From positions 930,001 to 994,000 of the forward strand of contig OY969111.1 in the NCBI GenBank assembly GCA_963697975.1: a stretch of 64,000 bases of DNA. Direction: 5' to 3'. This stretch comes from QHXM01 sp963697975. GTDB taxonomy: Bacteria > Acidobacteriota > Blastocatellia > Pyrinomonadales > Pyrinomonadaceae. Position 1 is the stretch's first letter. Every line of letters begins with the position of its first letter. Shown here one piece after another: positions 1 to 11,255 of this stretch. The position numbers and the translations under genes are program-made. The notes below the pieces were generated by a model. That model worked only from the letters and a program-made list of their open reading frames with translations, ran no database searches and was not told where the DNA came from.

Positions 1-23
1 AACGGGCGCTGCCTGACCGCCCG

Positions 24-431
24 TTATTTATTCCTGATGTGTTCCTTCAGCCAGCAGCGATCCATCACGACAAGCAGGCCCGCACCTTGTGCACGCCCGG
101 CGGCTTCCTCGTCAATCACGCCTTCCTGTAGCCAGACGGCTTTCGCGCCAATCTTGATGGCTTCGTCAACCACTGCGCCCGCGTCCTCCGAGCGGCGGAA
201 CACATCCACGAGGTCTATTTTGACGGGCACGTCCGCCAGCGATGAGTAAGACGTTTCACCCAGAACCTTCGTCTCATTTGGATTGACCGGGATGATTTTA
301 TATCCCTGCTGCTTCATGTAACCGGCGACGCCGTTTGAGGCACGCCCAGGGTTTGAAGAAAGTCCGACGACGGCAATCGTGCGGCAATCTTCCAGAATTT
401 TGTCGATAGCTTCGCGGCTATTAATCTCCAC
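24..431 (-). CDS. CoA-binding (YccU-like) protein
   Basis: Small Rossmann-fold protein of the CoA_binding family, 135 residues, a usual length for the single-domain form. The N-terminal stretch TIAVVGLSSNPGRASNGVA (about residues 18-36) is the nucleotide/CoA-binding loop, and VWLQEGVIDEEAA near residue 100 is typical of the family. The start is a GTG at 429-431 preceded by GAGGAG at good spacing. It lies downstream of carB on the same strand, separated by an inverted repeat, so it may be co-transcribed with carB. The substrate and physiological role of this family are unknown. Confidence 0.88.
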   Translation of the reverse strand: MEINSREAIDKILEDCRTIAVVGLSSNPGRASNGVAGYMKQQGYKIIPVNPNETKVLGETSYSSLADVPVKIDLVDVFRRSEDAGAVVDEAIKIGAKAVWLQEGVIDEEAAGRAQGAGLLVVMDRCWLKEHIRNK

Positions 432-456
432 CTTGTATTCTCCTCAAAGGAATTAT

Positions 457-524
457 GAACGATGAACGATGAACTGAAAAGCGTTTTCTTTAACTTCAGC
501 GTTCATCGTTCCGCGTTCATCGTT
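457..524. repeat. Inverted repeat A, GAACGAT heptamer arms
   Basis: Left arm (457-478) carries tandem GAACGAT units and the right arm (495-524) carries the complement GTTCATC in 7-bp register, with one extra unit. It lies between the carB stop (8 nt away) and the start of the CoA-binding gene. It could form a hairpin in the carB transcript. It is one of 18 such elements in the window. Confidence 0.85.
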
Positions 525-532
525 TGATGTTA

Positions 533-3766
<3,234 letters not shown>

Positions 3767-3821
3767 CTCTTCGGTCAAGCGCTTTCAGATAAAAACGGTT
3801 TACTTAAGTATGAGTCGAGCC

Positions 3822-3850
3822 ATTATACATGAACTCGGACTTCGATGGAG
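3822..3850 (-). promoter_or_regulatory. Candidate carB promoter
   Basis: On the minus strand a perfect TATAAT (3822-3827) stands about 56 nt before the carB ATG. The hexamer 17 bp further upstream (CTCCAT) matches the -35 consensus poorly. Only the -10 supports this call. Confidence 0.35.
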
Positions 3851-4034
3851 CTATCAGGATAGAGTCCAGCGCCGAGCAGCACGGGACAAAGCATCCGCAC
3901 CGTCTACGAGAATCGCGCAGCATTGCCGAAACAACCCGGTCGTCGTAAAGTAATCCATCTCTGCCAGAACCCGGTGCGAGTTGTCGGCGTATTGAAACCA
4001 CAGCACAGATAAATTGATTCAATCGAGGTATCTC

Positions 4035-6845
4035 ATGAAACTGCGTCTCATCGTCTCTTTCACTTTAGCCATCTCCATCCTTTTCGGTCTAGTCCCGCTG
4101 CGCGTTGCGGCTCAACAGCCACAACGACAGCAGCGTGGGGTGACGAATAAAGCCGTGAAGCCCACGCAATTCGACCGCAATCGCTACTACATTCAACATA
4201 AGAAGTTCGTCCTCGATAATGGCCTGACGCTCCTGGTGCATGAAGATCACAGCGTGCCGATTGTCGGAGTCAACCTCTGGTATCACGTCGGGTCGCGCAA
4301 CGAGAATCGGGGCAAGACAGGTTTCGCACACCTCTTTGAACATTTTTTCTTCAACGGCTCGGAGAACTACCCTCACGGCTTTCGCGAGGCGATGGATGAC
4401 CTCGGCGCTAATAACCGCAACGGTACGACGAACACTGACCGGACAAACTTCTTTGAAGACGTGCCGGTCTCCGCGCTTGAGCGCACCCTTTATCTTGAAG
4501 CCGACCGCATGGGTTTTTTGACCGGGCGCATCTCGAAAGAGATGCTTGAGCGCGAGCGCGGAGTAGTACAAAACGAGAAGCGGCAGGGCGAGAATCAACC
4601 TTACGGTCGTGTCTTCAGCGAAATCTCCGGGAAGATTTACCCATATTCCCATCCTTACTCCTGGTCAACAATCGGCAGCATGGAAGACCTCAACGCTGCT
4701 TCGCTCGATGACGTTAAGGAATGGTACAAGACCTATTATGGACCGAACAACGCGGTCATTTCACTCGCTGGCGACATCACACCCGAACGCGCGCTGGAGT
4801 TGGTGACGAAATACTTCGGAGGCATTCAGCCTGGGCCACCCTTGAGCCGCACCGAAAAATGGATTCCGCAATTAGACCGCAACATCCGCGACGAGATGCA
4901 GGACCGCGTCCCGCAAACTCGCATCTACCGCGTATATCATGCGCCGACATGGAAGGAATCGGAACTCGAACACTTGAAATTGTTCGCAGAGGTGCTCTCC
5001 GGCTCGAAGAGTGCGCGGCTGGATCGCAGGCTCGTTTACGAAAAGGAACTCGCCACGGGCGTCAGCGCGGGCGTCGCAGAGCGTGAGTTGGGAAGCCTCA
5101 TGGTCATCACCGTCACGGTCAAAGCGGGCGCAGACCCCGCCCAGGCCGAGCGCGAGATGGACAACGTGATTAATGAATTGATCGAGAAAGGCCCGACCGC
5201 CGAAGAACTCCAGCGAGCGCGAAGCCGGACGCTGGCAGATTTCCTGCGCGGCATCGAGCGGCTGGGCGGCTTCGGAGGCCGCTCCGACGTGCTCGCGGAA
5301 AGCATGACCTACGGAGGCTCGCCGGACGCCTACCTTCAGGGGCTTGAGACGATGGCTAACGCACAGCCGACCGATGTCAGGATGGTGGGACAACGTTGGC
5401 TGCGAGCCAATAACTACACGATGCTCGTCAGGCCATTTCCGAAGATCGACGCCGCCAGGAGTAGTCTTGATCGCTCCGTTCTTCCAGCACTGACTGCCGC
5501 CCCGGAGATAAAGTTTCCCGAAGTCCAGCGGGCCACGTTAAAGAACGGACTTAACGTGCTGTTGCTTGAGCGGCACTCGGCTCCGATAGTCAATGTGACG
5601 CTGGCGGTCGATGCCGGTTACGCATCCGACACGGCGGCCAAAGCCGGTGCGGCATCGCTGGCGCTGGACCTGATGGATGAGGGAACGAAAACACGCGACG
5701 CGTTTCAAATCGTCAACGAGCTTGACTCGCTCGGCGCACGCTTGAACACCTTCAGCCAGCTTGATTTGTCTTTCGTCAAACTACAGGCGACTTCGGATAA
5801 CCTGCGCCCCTCACTCGGTATCCTTTCCGACGTGGTGCTCAACCCGTCGTTTCCGCAAGACCTGTTTACGATCCAGAAGCAAAGGCGGCTGGCGCAGATC
5901 GGGCAGGAAAAGGCGCAGCCGAATGCGATGGCCCTTCGTGTTCTACCGGGCTTGCTCTACGGCGCGAACCACTCATACGGCAGACCCATGACAGGCTCCG
6001 GCTCAGAGAAATCCGTAGAGGGTATTACGCGCGAAGACCTGATGGAGTGGCACGCCCGCTGGGTTAAGCCCGGTAACTCGACCGTGATCGTGACGGGCGA
6101 CATCACGCTCGCCAAGCTGCTCCCGGCGCTCGAAGAGTCTTTCAGCACGTGGAAGCCCGGCAAAGCACCCGCAAAGGAACTCGCCACAGTGGCTAAGACC
6201 TCCGGCAAAAAGGTCTATCTGATTGACAAGCCGGACGCCACGCAATCGACCATCGTGGCGGCGCATGTCTCGGAGACAAGCGGGCAAACGGAAGAGCACG
6301 CCATCGAGACCGTCCTACGGAATTTCGGCGGGATAGCAACATCGCGTCTCAACCGCAACCTCAGGCTCGATAAGCACTGGAGCTACGGCACTCAAGGGTT
6401 TTTGAGTGCCGCACGCGGGCAGAGGCCCTTCATCGTCGTCGCGCCCGTCCAGACCGATAAAACGAAGGAAGCGATGATTGAAGTGGCTAAGGAGATTCGC
6501 GGCGTCGCCGGAGAGCGCCCACTCGCAGGCGAGGAGTATGCGAGCATCATGCGTAACATGACGCTTCGCCTGCCGGGTCGCTTTGAGACCCTTAACGCCC
6601 TCGAAGGAGCGGCGATTGACATAGTTAATTACGGGCTGCCCGCCGACTACTGGTCGAACTACGCCGGTAATGTGCGCGTCCTGACGGAGCCGCAGTTGAA
6701 CACAGCTGCGAAAAAGTTTGTCCGTCCCGGCGAAGTAATATGGATTGTCGTCGGCGATCTCAGGAAGGTGGAAAAAGGCATACGTGAACTCAACTTCGGT
6801 GAGGTCATCCGCCTCAATGCAGACGGTGAGGTCATCAATCAGTAG
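4035..6845 (+). CDS. Exported M16 (pitrilysin-family) zinc peptidase, two-domain
   Basis: Secreted or periplasmic M16 metallopeptidase of 936 residues with both halves in one chain. A signal peptide (residues 1-27, ending VAA-QQ) precedes the first domain. The inverted zinc motif HLFEH lies at about residues 99-103, followed by the typical FFFNGSENYP. The second domain, from about residue 490, lacks an HxxEH and is the usual inactive partner that completes the peptide-binding chamber. ATG at 4035 has GAGGTA 4-9 nt upstream and starts the signal peptide directly, so it is preferred to an upstream start at 4014. No partner subunit gene is adjacent. Confidence 0.95.
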   Translation: MKLRLIVSFTLAISILFGLVPLRVAAQQPQRQQRGVTNKAVKPTQFDRNRYYIQHKKFVLDNGLTLLVHEDHSVPIVGVNLWYHVGSRNENRGKTGFAHLFEHFFFNGSENYPHGFREAMDDLGANNRNGTTNTDRTNFFEDVPVSALERTLYLEADRMGFLTGRISKEMLERERGVVQNEKRQGENQPYGRVFSEISGKIYPYSHPYSWSTIGSMEDLNAASLDDVKEWYKTYYGPNNAVISLAGDITPERALELVTKYFGGIQPGPPLSRTEKWIPQLDRNIRDEMQDRVPQTRIYRVYHAPTWKESELEHLKLFAEVLSGSKSARLDRRLVYEKELATGVSAGVAERELGSLMVITVTVKAGADPAQAEREMDNVINELIEKGPTAEELQRARSRTLADFLRGIERLGGFGGRSDVLAESMTYGGSPDAYLQGLETMANAQPTDVRMVGQRWLRANNYTMLVRPFPKIDAARSSLDRSVLPALTAAPEIKFPEVQRATLKNGLNVLLLERHSAPIVNVTLAVDAGYASDTAAKAGAASLALDLMDEGTKTRDAFQIVNELDSLGARLNTFSQLDLSFVKLQATSDNLRPSLGILSDVVLNPSFPQDLFTIQKQRRLAQIGQEKAQPNAMALRVLPGLLYGANHSYGRPMTGSGSEKSVEGITREDLMEWHARWVKPGNSTVIVTGDITLAKLLPALEESFSTWKPGKAPAKELATVAKTSGKKVYLIDKPDATQSTIVAAHVSETSGQTEEHAIETVLRNFGGIATSRLNRNLRLDKHWSYGTQGFLSAARGQRPFIVVAPVQTDKTKEAMIEVAKEIRGVAGERPLAGEEYASIMRNMTLRLPGRFETLNALEGAAIDIVNYGLPADYWSNYAGNVRVLTEPQLNTAAKKFVRPGEVIWIVVGDLRKVEKGIRELNFGEVIRLNADGEVINQ

Positions 6846-6947
6846 CCGTTCGCTTTGCCGATGACTAACGCGAGCTAGAGATGAATTTCAGGATGCAATA
6901 ACGCTTAGAGATTTCATGCCTTTGATTATCGTTTTTGAGGTGAGTCC

Positions 6948-8024
6948 ATGTTTCGTTCAAAAAAAACCGTCTTGATTGTAGCAGCGGTCATCATCTGCTT
7001 TGCGGTGATTGTTTTCTTACGCTACCGCTCGCTGAACAAGCCGCGCAGCCACGAGCAGGAGACTTATCATCAGGGGCCGGACGGCGGACAGCAGCAGACG
7101 CTCACGGTCGCCTTTGTTCCGGTGACGTGTCATCTGACATGTCCCGTCACAGACTACGCATCAAAAACCAGTAAGACGGGGACGCGCTTCGATGCTCTGC
7201 GCTTTTCGGAGTTTCCGACGATGGTCGAGGCGTTGAAGGCCAAAAGGCTGACGGCTGCATTTTTGACCGTGCCGCTTGCCATGAAGATGCGCGAGCAGGG
7301 CGTGCCCGTGAAAATCGCCTGCCTCGGCCATCGCGACGGCTCACAACTCATGGTTCGCAAGGAAAGCACGGCCAAAGACCTGCGCGACCTTCGCGGCAAG
7401 ACCATTGCTATCCCGAACCCCTTCAGCAACGAAAATTTCTTCGTCAACAAAATGATGCGGGATCAGGGAGTCAGACCCGACGAGATTAAATTCATCTCGA
7501 TGGCTCCGCCGGACATGCCCGCTGCGCTGGCGACCAATTCGATAGATGGCTTCATCGTCGCCGAGCCTTACTGCGGCAAAGCCGAGATGGAAGGCTACGG
7601 GCGCGTGCTCTACTACGCCAAAGACATCTGGCCAAACTACATTTCCTGCGCGCTGGTCGTGCATGAAGATTTGATTCGTGACAACCCTGAAGTCGTCCGC
7701 GATCTGGTGCGCGGCATCAACGAATCCGGCGAATGGACAGAGCGCAATCGCGAGGATGCGGCGAAACTCGTCTCGCCATATTTTCGTCAGGATGAAAAGC
7801 TCTTGCGCTACGTTTTGACGCAGCCCGCCGACCGCGTCACCTATCGCAACCTCAACCCGACCGACGAAGAGATGCAAAAGATTCTGGACATGGGCATCAG
7901 CCTCGGATTTCTCAAGACGCGGACGCCGATGAACGAATTGATGGACAAGTCTTTTTTTCCTGAGCAGATTAAACCTGCCGAAATTGATTTGAGCCGGATG
8001 CCGGAAATCATCAAGTCAGAATGA
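6948..8024 (+). CDS. Membrane-anchored orphan ABC-type substrate-binding protein (NrtA/SsuA/TauA-like)
   Basis: 358-residue periplasmic binding protein of the NMT1/SsuA-like superfamily, which elsewhere feeds nitrate, sulfonate or pyrimidine-precursor ABC importers. An N-terminal hydrophobic helix (residues 7-24) has no lipobox or clear cleavage site, so it is probably a membrane anchor. The sequence VPVTCHLTCPVTDY puts Cys61 and Cys65 where other members contact ligand. DLRGKTIAIPNPFSNEN (about 140-156) is the classical second-lobe start. No permease or ATPase gene lies nearby, so it is an orphan here. RBS GAGGTGAG precedes the ATG. The ligand cannot be named. Confidence 0.82.
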   Translation: MFRSKKTVLIVAAVIICFAVIVFLRYRSLNKPRSHEQETYHQGPDGGQQQTLTVAFVPVTCHLTCPVTDYASKTSKTGTRFDALRFSEFPTMVEALKAKRLTAAFLTVPLAMKMREQGVPVKIACLGHRDGSQLMVRKESTAKDLRDLRGKTIAIPNPFSNENFFVNKMMRDQGVRPDEIKFISMAPPDMPAALATNSIDGFIVAEPYCGKAEMEGYGRVLYYAKDIWPNYISCALVVHEDLIRDNPEVVRDLVRGINESGEWTERNREDAAKLVSPYFRQDEKLLRYVLTQPADRVTYRNLNPTDEEMQKILDMGISLGFLKTRTPMNELMDKSFFPEQIKPAEIDLSRMPEIIKSE

Positions 8025-8226
8025 GGCATCCTGACTTCGTCAATCTTCATCTGAATAAGGTTTTGGCCGACGCCGAAATTTGACCGCTTAGAGCGAGTTT
8101 CAATTGGTTGCACGGCAGGCTAACAGCCGCCGTACACTGATTCGCAAGCCGCTCTAGTAGCTTAAGCACGTCCCCCCTTTGTGCCGCCTTAATTCGTCAG
8201 ACCTTAACTTTCATCTGGAGATTTTC

Positions 8227-9192
8227 ATGCAACGTTTTGCCTCGCTCCTCATTTTAATTCTAGCCCTCACTGTCTCTATCGCTCAGGGACAAAACCCTCG
8301 CTCCGCCGAAGAATTCAACAATCGCGGTAAGGAACGTCAGAGCAATGGCGACCTGGACGGAGCTATCGCCGATTACGATAAAGCCATCTCGCTAAAGTCC
8401 AAGCCGGTGATTCTGGCCATTGCTTACAATAATCGCGCCAACGCCCGGATGAGCAAGGGCGATCTGGATGGAGCGATTGCCGATTATGGCAAAGCGATTG
8501 AGACCCAACCGACGGATTTTGAGAACTACTACAATCGCGGCGTCGCCCGGCTCGCCAAAGGCAACAACGAGGGAGCTATCGCCGACTTCAGCATCGCGCT
8601 CGACATGTTTCCAAAGCTCCCGCCGGGCTATAACAATCGCGGCAACGCGCGGCGAGCGAAAGGGGACATCGAGGGCGCGCTCGCCGATTACAACAAAGCG
8701 ATTGAGCTAAACCCGAAATACTCTGAAGGCTACTACAATCGCGGAATCCTGCGACAGGGTAAGGGGGAGATGGATGCGGCTCTTGCCGATTTCTCCAAAG
8801 CTCTTGAATTCAGTCCGAAGATGGTGGACGCGTACTTCAATCGCGGGGTCGTGCGGCAAGCGAAGGGACAGCTTGACGCAGCCATTGCCGATTACTCTAC
8901 AACCATCGAGTTGAATCCGGTTGACGCCAGCGCATATTTCAGCCGCGCCACGGCGCGTCAGGCCAAAAACGATTTCGACGGAGCTGCCTCCGATTACACC
9001 AAAGCTATCGAGCTTGATCCCAACTCGGCTCAAGCCTACGTCAATCGCGGGGTGGTTCGGCTGCTTCAGGGTAGAGAGGCGGAAGCAGACAGGGATTTCG
9101 AGCAGGGCTTCAAACTCGATGGTAGCCTGAGAGCTTCACTCGAAAAATTCATCACAGAGACTAAGCGCCGGAACAGAAAAGGAAAGCCTTAG
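8227..9192 (+). CDS. Exported tetratricopeptide-repeat protein
   Basis: 321-residue protein with a signal peptide (about residues 1-21, ending IAQG-QN) followed almost entirely by TPR units of 34 residues. Each carries a variant of YNNRGxAxxxKGDxDGAIADYxKAIELNP; about eight units are visible between residues 30 and 310. Such proteins scaffold protein-protein contacts in the periplasm. The ATG at 8227 follows CTGGAG and opens the signal peptide; a start at 8179 would add a non-hydrophobic tail. It converges on the DnaC-like gene across a large palindrome. Its partner is unknown. Confidence 0.9.
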   Translation: MQRFASLLILILALTVSIAQGQNPRSAEEFNNRGKERQSNGDLDGAIADYDKAISLKSKPVILAIAYNNRANARMSKGDLDGAIADYGKAIETQPTDFENYYNRGVARLAKGNNEGAIADFSIALDMFPKLPPGYNNRGNARRAKGDIEGALADYNKAIELNPKYSEGYYNRGILRQGKGEMDAALADFSKALEFSPKMVDAYFNRGVVRQAKGQLDAAIADYSTTIELNPVDASAYFSRATARQAKNDFDGAASDYTKAIELDPNSAQAYVNRGVVRLLQGREAEADRDFEQGFKLDGSLRASLEKFITETKRRNRKGKP

Positions 9193-9309
9193 AAGCTGTT
9201 TGAAAAGTGACAGGTTATCTCTGTCCCGTTAGGGACAAGAAAATAGCCCGGCAATAAATTGCCGGGCTATTTTCACGTCGTCCCTGACGGGACTTTTCAA
9301 TCAACTTCT
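9191..9309. terminator. Nested 119-nt palindrome between convergent genes
   Basis: Three nested stems fill the gap between two convergent stop codons. The inner stem is a perfect 15 bp (9240-9254 with 9259-9273, TAAA loop) flanked by A and T runs, so it looks like an intrinsic terminator in both directions. A middle 14-bp stem (9223-9236 with 9280-9293, one mismatch) and an outer 18-bp stem (9191-9208 with 9292-9309, two mismatches) enclose it. The size and nesting also resemble a small non-autonomous palindromic element. Confidence 0.8.
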
Positions 9310-10106
9310 TAGATTTGCTGCGCGTCGAACTTCTTTCTGTAGTCGTCGCCTTCAATCTGCACGGTCTTACACATTTCAAAGAGACGCGAGCGCAGGCGCA
9401 CGCCGATGCGGTCTTCCAGCGTCTCATCTTTCTCCGAACGCCTTCCGTCCAGATAGTTGGTCGTAAAGATTGTCAGCTTACGGTCGTTGTAGCGCGTGTT
9501 GATGATCTGCATCATCGTGTCGCGCACCCAATCCGTCGGCTTCGACGCTCCCAGTTCATCCAACACCAGCACTTCGGCTTCAAAGACAGGCGCGAGCACT
9601 TTCAATTCGGAAGTCTGCGAGACGGGGTTGTAAGAGTTCTGAATCTCTTTCAGGAGCGAGCCGAACTCGTAGAAGACGCAGGGCACGCCCTTTTCAATCA
9701 GACCGCGCAGGATGGCGACCGAGAGATGCGTCTTTCCAACCCCGACTGTGCCCATGAACACGAGGCCACGATCTACAGCCGGATATTCACGCACCAGACG
9801 AAAGGCATAGTTGAAGGCGCGTAGCTGTGTGCCGTTGCCTTTCGCCGGATAGTAGTTTTGCATTGAGCATTCATTGTAACGTCGCGGAATGCGCGCGGCT
9901 TCGAGCAACTTCCCTTGATTGTGTACGGTGCGGCAGGGACAACGCTTTGCGCCCTTGCCCGCAACGACTTCCATCCCTGCGCCGAAGCAGATTTGGCAAA
10001 CGTTGGGCTGCTCTGTCGCCAGAGGACTACCTTGCGCCGGATTTTCTTCGGGCGCAGTGTCAGGCACGGCGAACAGTGGATGAATCTTAGCGTTATCGGA
10101 AGACAT
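9309..10106 (-). CDS. DnaC/DnaI-like AAA+ ATPase with N-terminal zinc ribbon
   Basis: 265-residue ATPase of the DnaC/IstB group, which in other bacteria loads the replicative helicase. Cys37, Cys40, Cys56 and Cys58 form a CxxC...CxC zinc ribbon. Walker A is GTVGVGKT (119-126), Walker B is LVLDELG (180-186), and an arginine-rich sensor region (GVRLRSRLFEM) lies near the C-terminus. No IS21-type transposase is beside it, so I favour a chromosomal helicase-loader role over an IS21 IstB. It ends in the shared palindromic terminator. The exact cellular role is inferred from family only. Confidence 0.85.
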   Translation of the reverse strand: MSSDNAKIHPLFAVPDTAPEENPAQGSPLATEQPNVCQICFGAGMEVVAGKGAKRCPCRTVHNQGKLLEAARIPRRYNECSMQNYYPAKGNGTQLRAFNYAFRLVREYPAVDRGLVFMGTVGVGKTHLSVAILRGLIEKGVPCVFYEFGSLLKEIQNSYNPVSQTSELKVLAPVFEAEVLVLDELGASKPTDWVRDTMMQIINTRYNDRKLTIFTTNYLDGRRSEKDETLEDRIGVRLRSRLFEMCKTVQIEGDDYRKKFDAQQI

Positions 10107-10294
10107 TCGGCGTGCGGTGCGTTACCGGCTCAAGACTTCTAATGATACTTGACCGCGCTCTGTGGTTCATGCGGCGCGGAAAGTTGACGGCCCGTTCATT
10201 GTCCATCGCTGACGGACAGCGCGGCGGATTATAGCACTCCGTTCAAAGAAAGCAAGACCACTTCAACGGCACGTCAAAAGAGGCGGGAATTCAG

Positions 10295-11197
10295 CTAAAA
10301 CTTGTGGCCCCCGCTTTCATACGGGCAGCGCATGCCGCCGCCGCTGTAGACCCTGCGCCATCGTCCGCCCTGCTTTTTGTAGATGAGATAGCTCCAATCA
10401 TCCGGGCTGCGATAGTCGTTGACTGAAATGATGACCTCACCGACGCCGTCGCCGTCGAGGTCTATCCCGTCAAGCAAGTCCCACCGAATCTGTTGGTCGC
10501 CGTACTCATCTTTCGCCGCTTGAAAAAGAAGCAGCGTCGGCTTGTATCCTTTCCCGCTCGGCTCGGCGATGATGAAAAGCGTGTGCTGCATTTTAGCTCC
10601 GGTGGCGAACGTGCCGACCAACTCCGACTTGCCATCGCCATCGAGATCAGCAGCCACAGCCCCGTTGGCGACGCCCTCAAATTCCGGCACGTCAACTCCG
10701 GCTCGCCGGAAGCTCGGCTGCACGAGTTTCATAATCGCCGTCTTCTCATCTTCCGTCAGCTCACGATAATTGACCGGTTTTCGTCCGAGCGACGCGGAAT
10801 TCGTCACGAGTCCTCTGCCCTCAAACTTCGCAGCAGCTTGCACCAGCACGTTAGCGGCGGTCGGGTCGCACGTCTTCCGGTCTTTGACGCTCACCGTGCC
10901 GAGTTCATCGCCGCCGTAGAGCAAACGATATTTCTGTCCGGTACGATAATAAGTGTTTGCGAAGCGCCGCCTCGCCGCTTTGTTACTGAAAGACGGTGGA
11001 GCAACGTAACGTCCACCGCGCAGCATGACGATTGGAAGGATGATTCTTTCGTTGCCGTAATTCGCCGTGTCAAACAGCACCGCGTCTTTGCCCGGCGGCG
11101 GTCCGCGCCGTCCATTGTTCTGAGCTAAACTTTCGGCAAATGAAGTGAGGACGAGCAGGAGCGCGAGCGACGCGGCTTTTAAGTTAAGTTTTCTCAT
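10295..11197 (-). CDS. Exported protein with VCBS/FG-GAP-like calcium motifs
   Basis: 300-residue exported protein of unknown function. A signal peptide (MRKLNLKAASLALLLVLTS, cleavage near SLA-QN) opens the ORF, and a strong SD (GGGGGAG) precedes this ATG, which rules against the longer reading from 11263. Two DxDxDG segments (DLDGDGKSEL and DLDGDGVGEV, about 180 and 255) resemble the calcium loops of integrin-like FG-GAP/VCBS repeats. The central part, with DPTAANVLVQ, resembles nothing I can name. It lies after the fused oxidoreductase on the same strand, 58 nt away. Confidence 0.8.
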   Translation of the reverse strand: MRKLNLKAASLALLLVLTSFAESLAQNNGRRGPPPGKDAVLFDTANYGNERIILPIVMLRGGRYVAPPSFSNKAARRRFANTYYRTGQKYRLLYGGDELGTVSVKDRKTCDPTAANVLVQAAAKFEGRGLVTNSASLGRKPVNYRELTEDEKTAIMKLVQPSFRRAGVDVPEFEGVANGAVAADLDGDGKSELVGTFATGAKMQHTLFIIAEPSGKGYKPTLLLFQAAKDEYGDQQIRWDLLDGIDLDGDGVGEVIISVNDYRSPDDWSYLIYKKQGGRWRRVYSGGGMRCPYESGGHKF

Positions 11198-11255
11198 CTG
11201 ACTTGCTCCCCCGCTCATCAAGATGAGAAACGGCTGCCTCTTTTGCCTTCGGTGG

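Noticed and set aside
9309..10106. IstB of an IS21 insertion sequence
   Set aside because: No IstA transposase, terminal repeats or target duplication nearby; the N-terminal zinc ribbon and single-gene setting fit a chromosomal DnaC-like loader.
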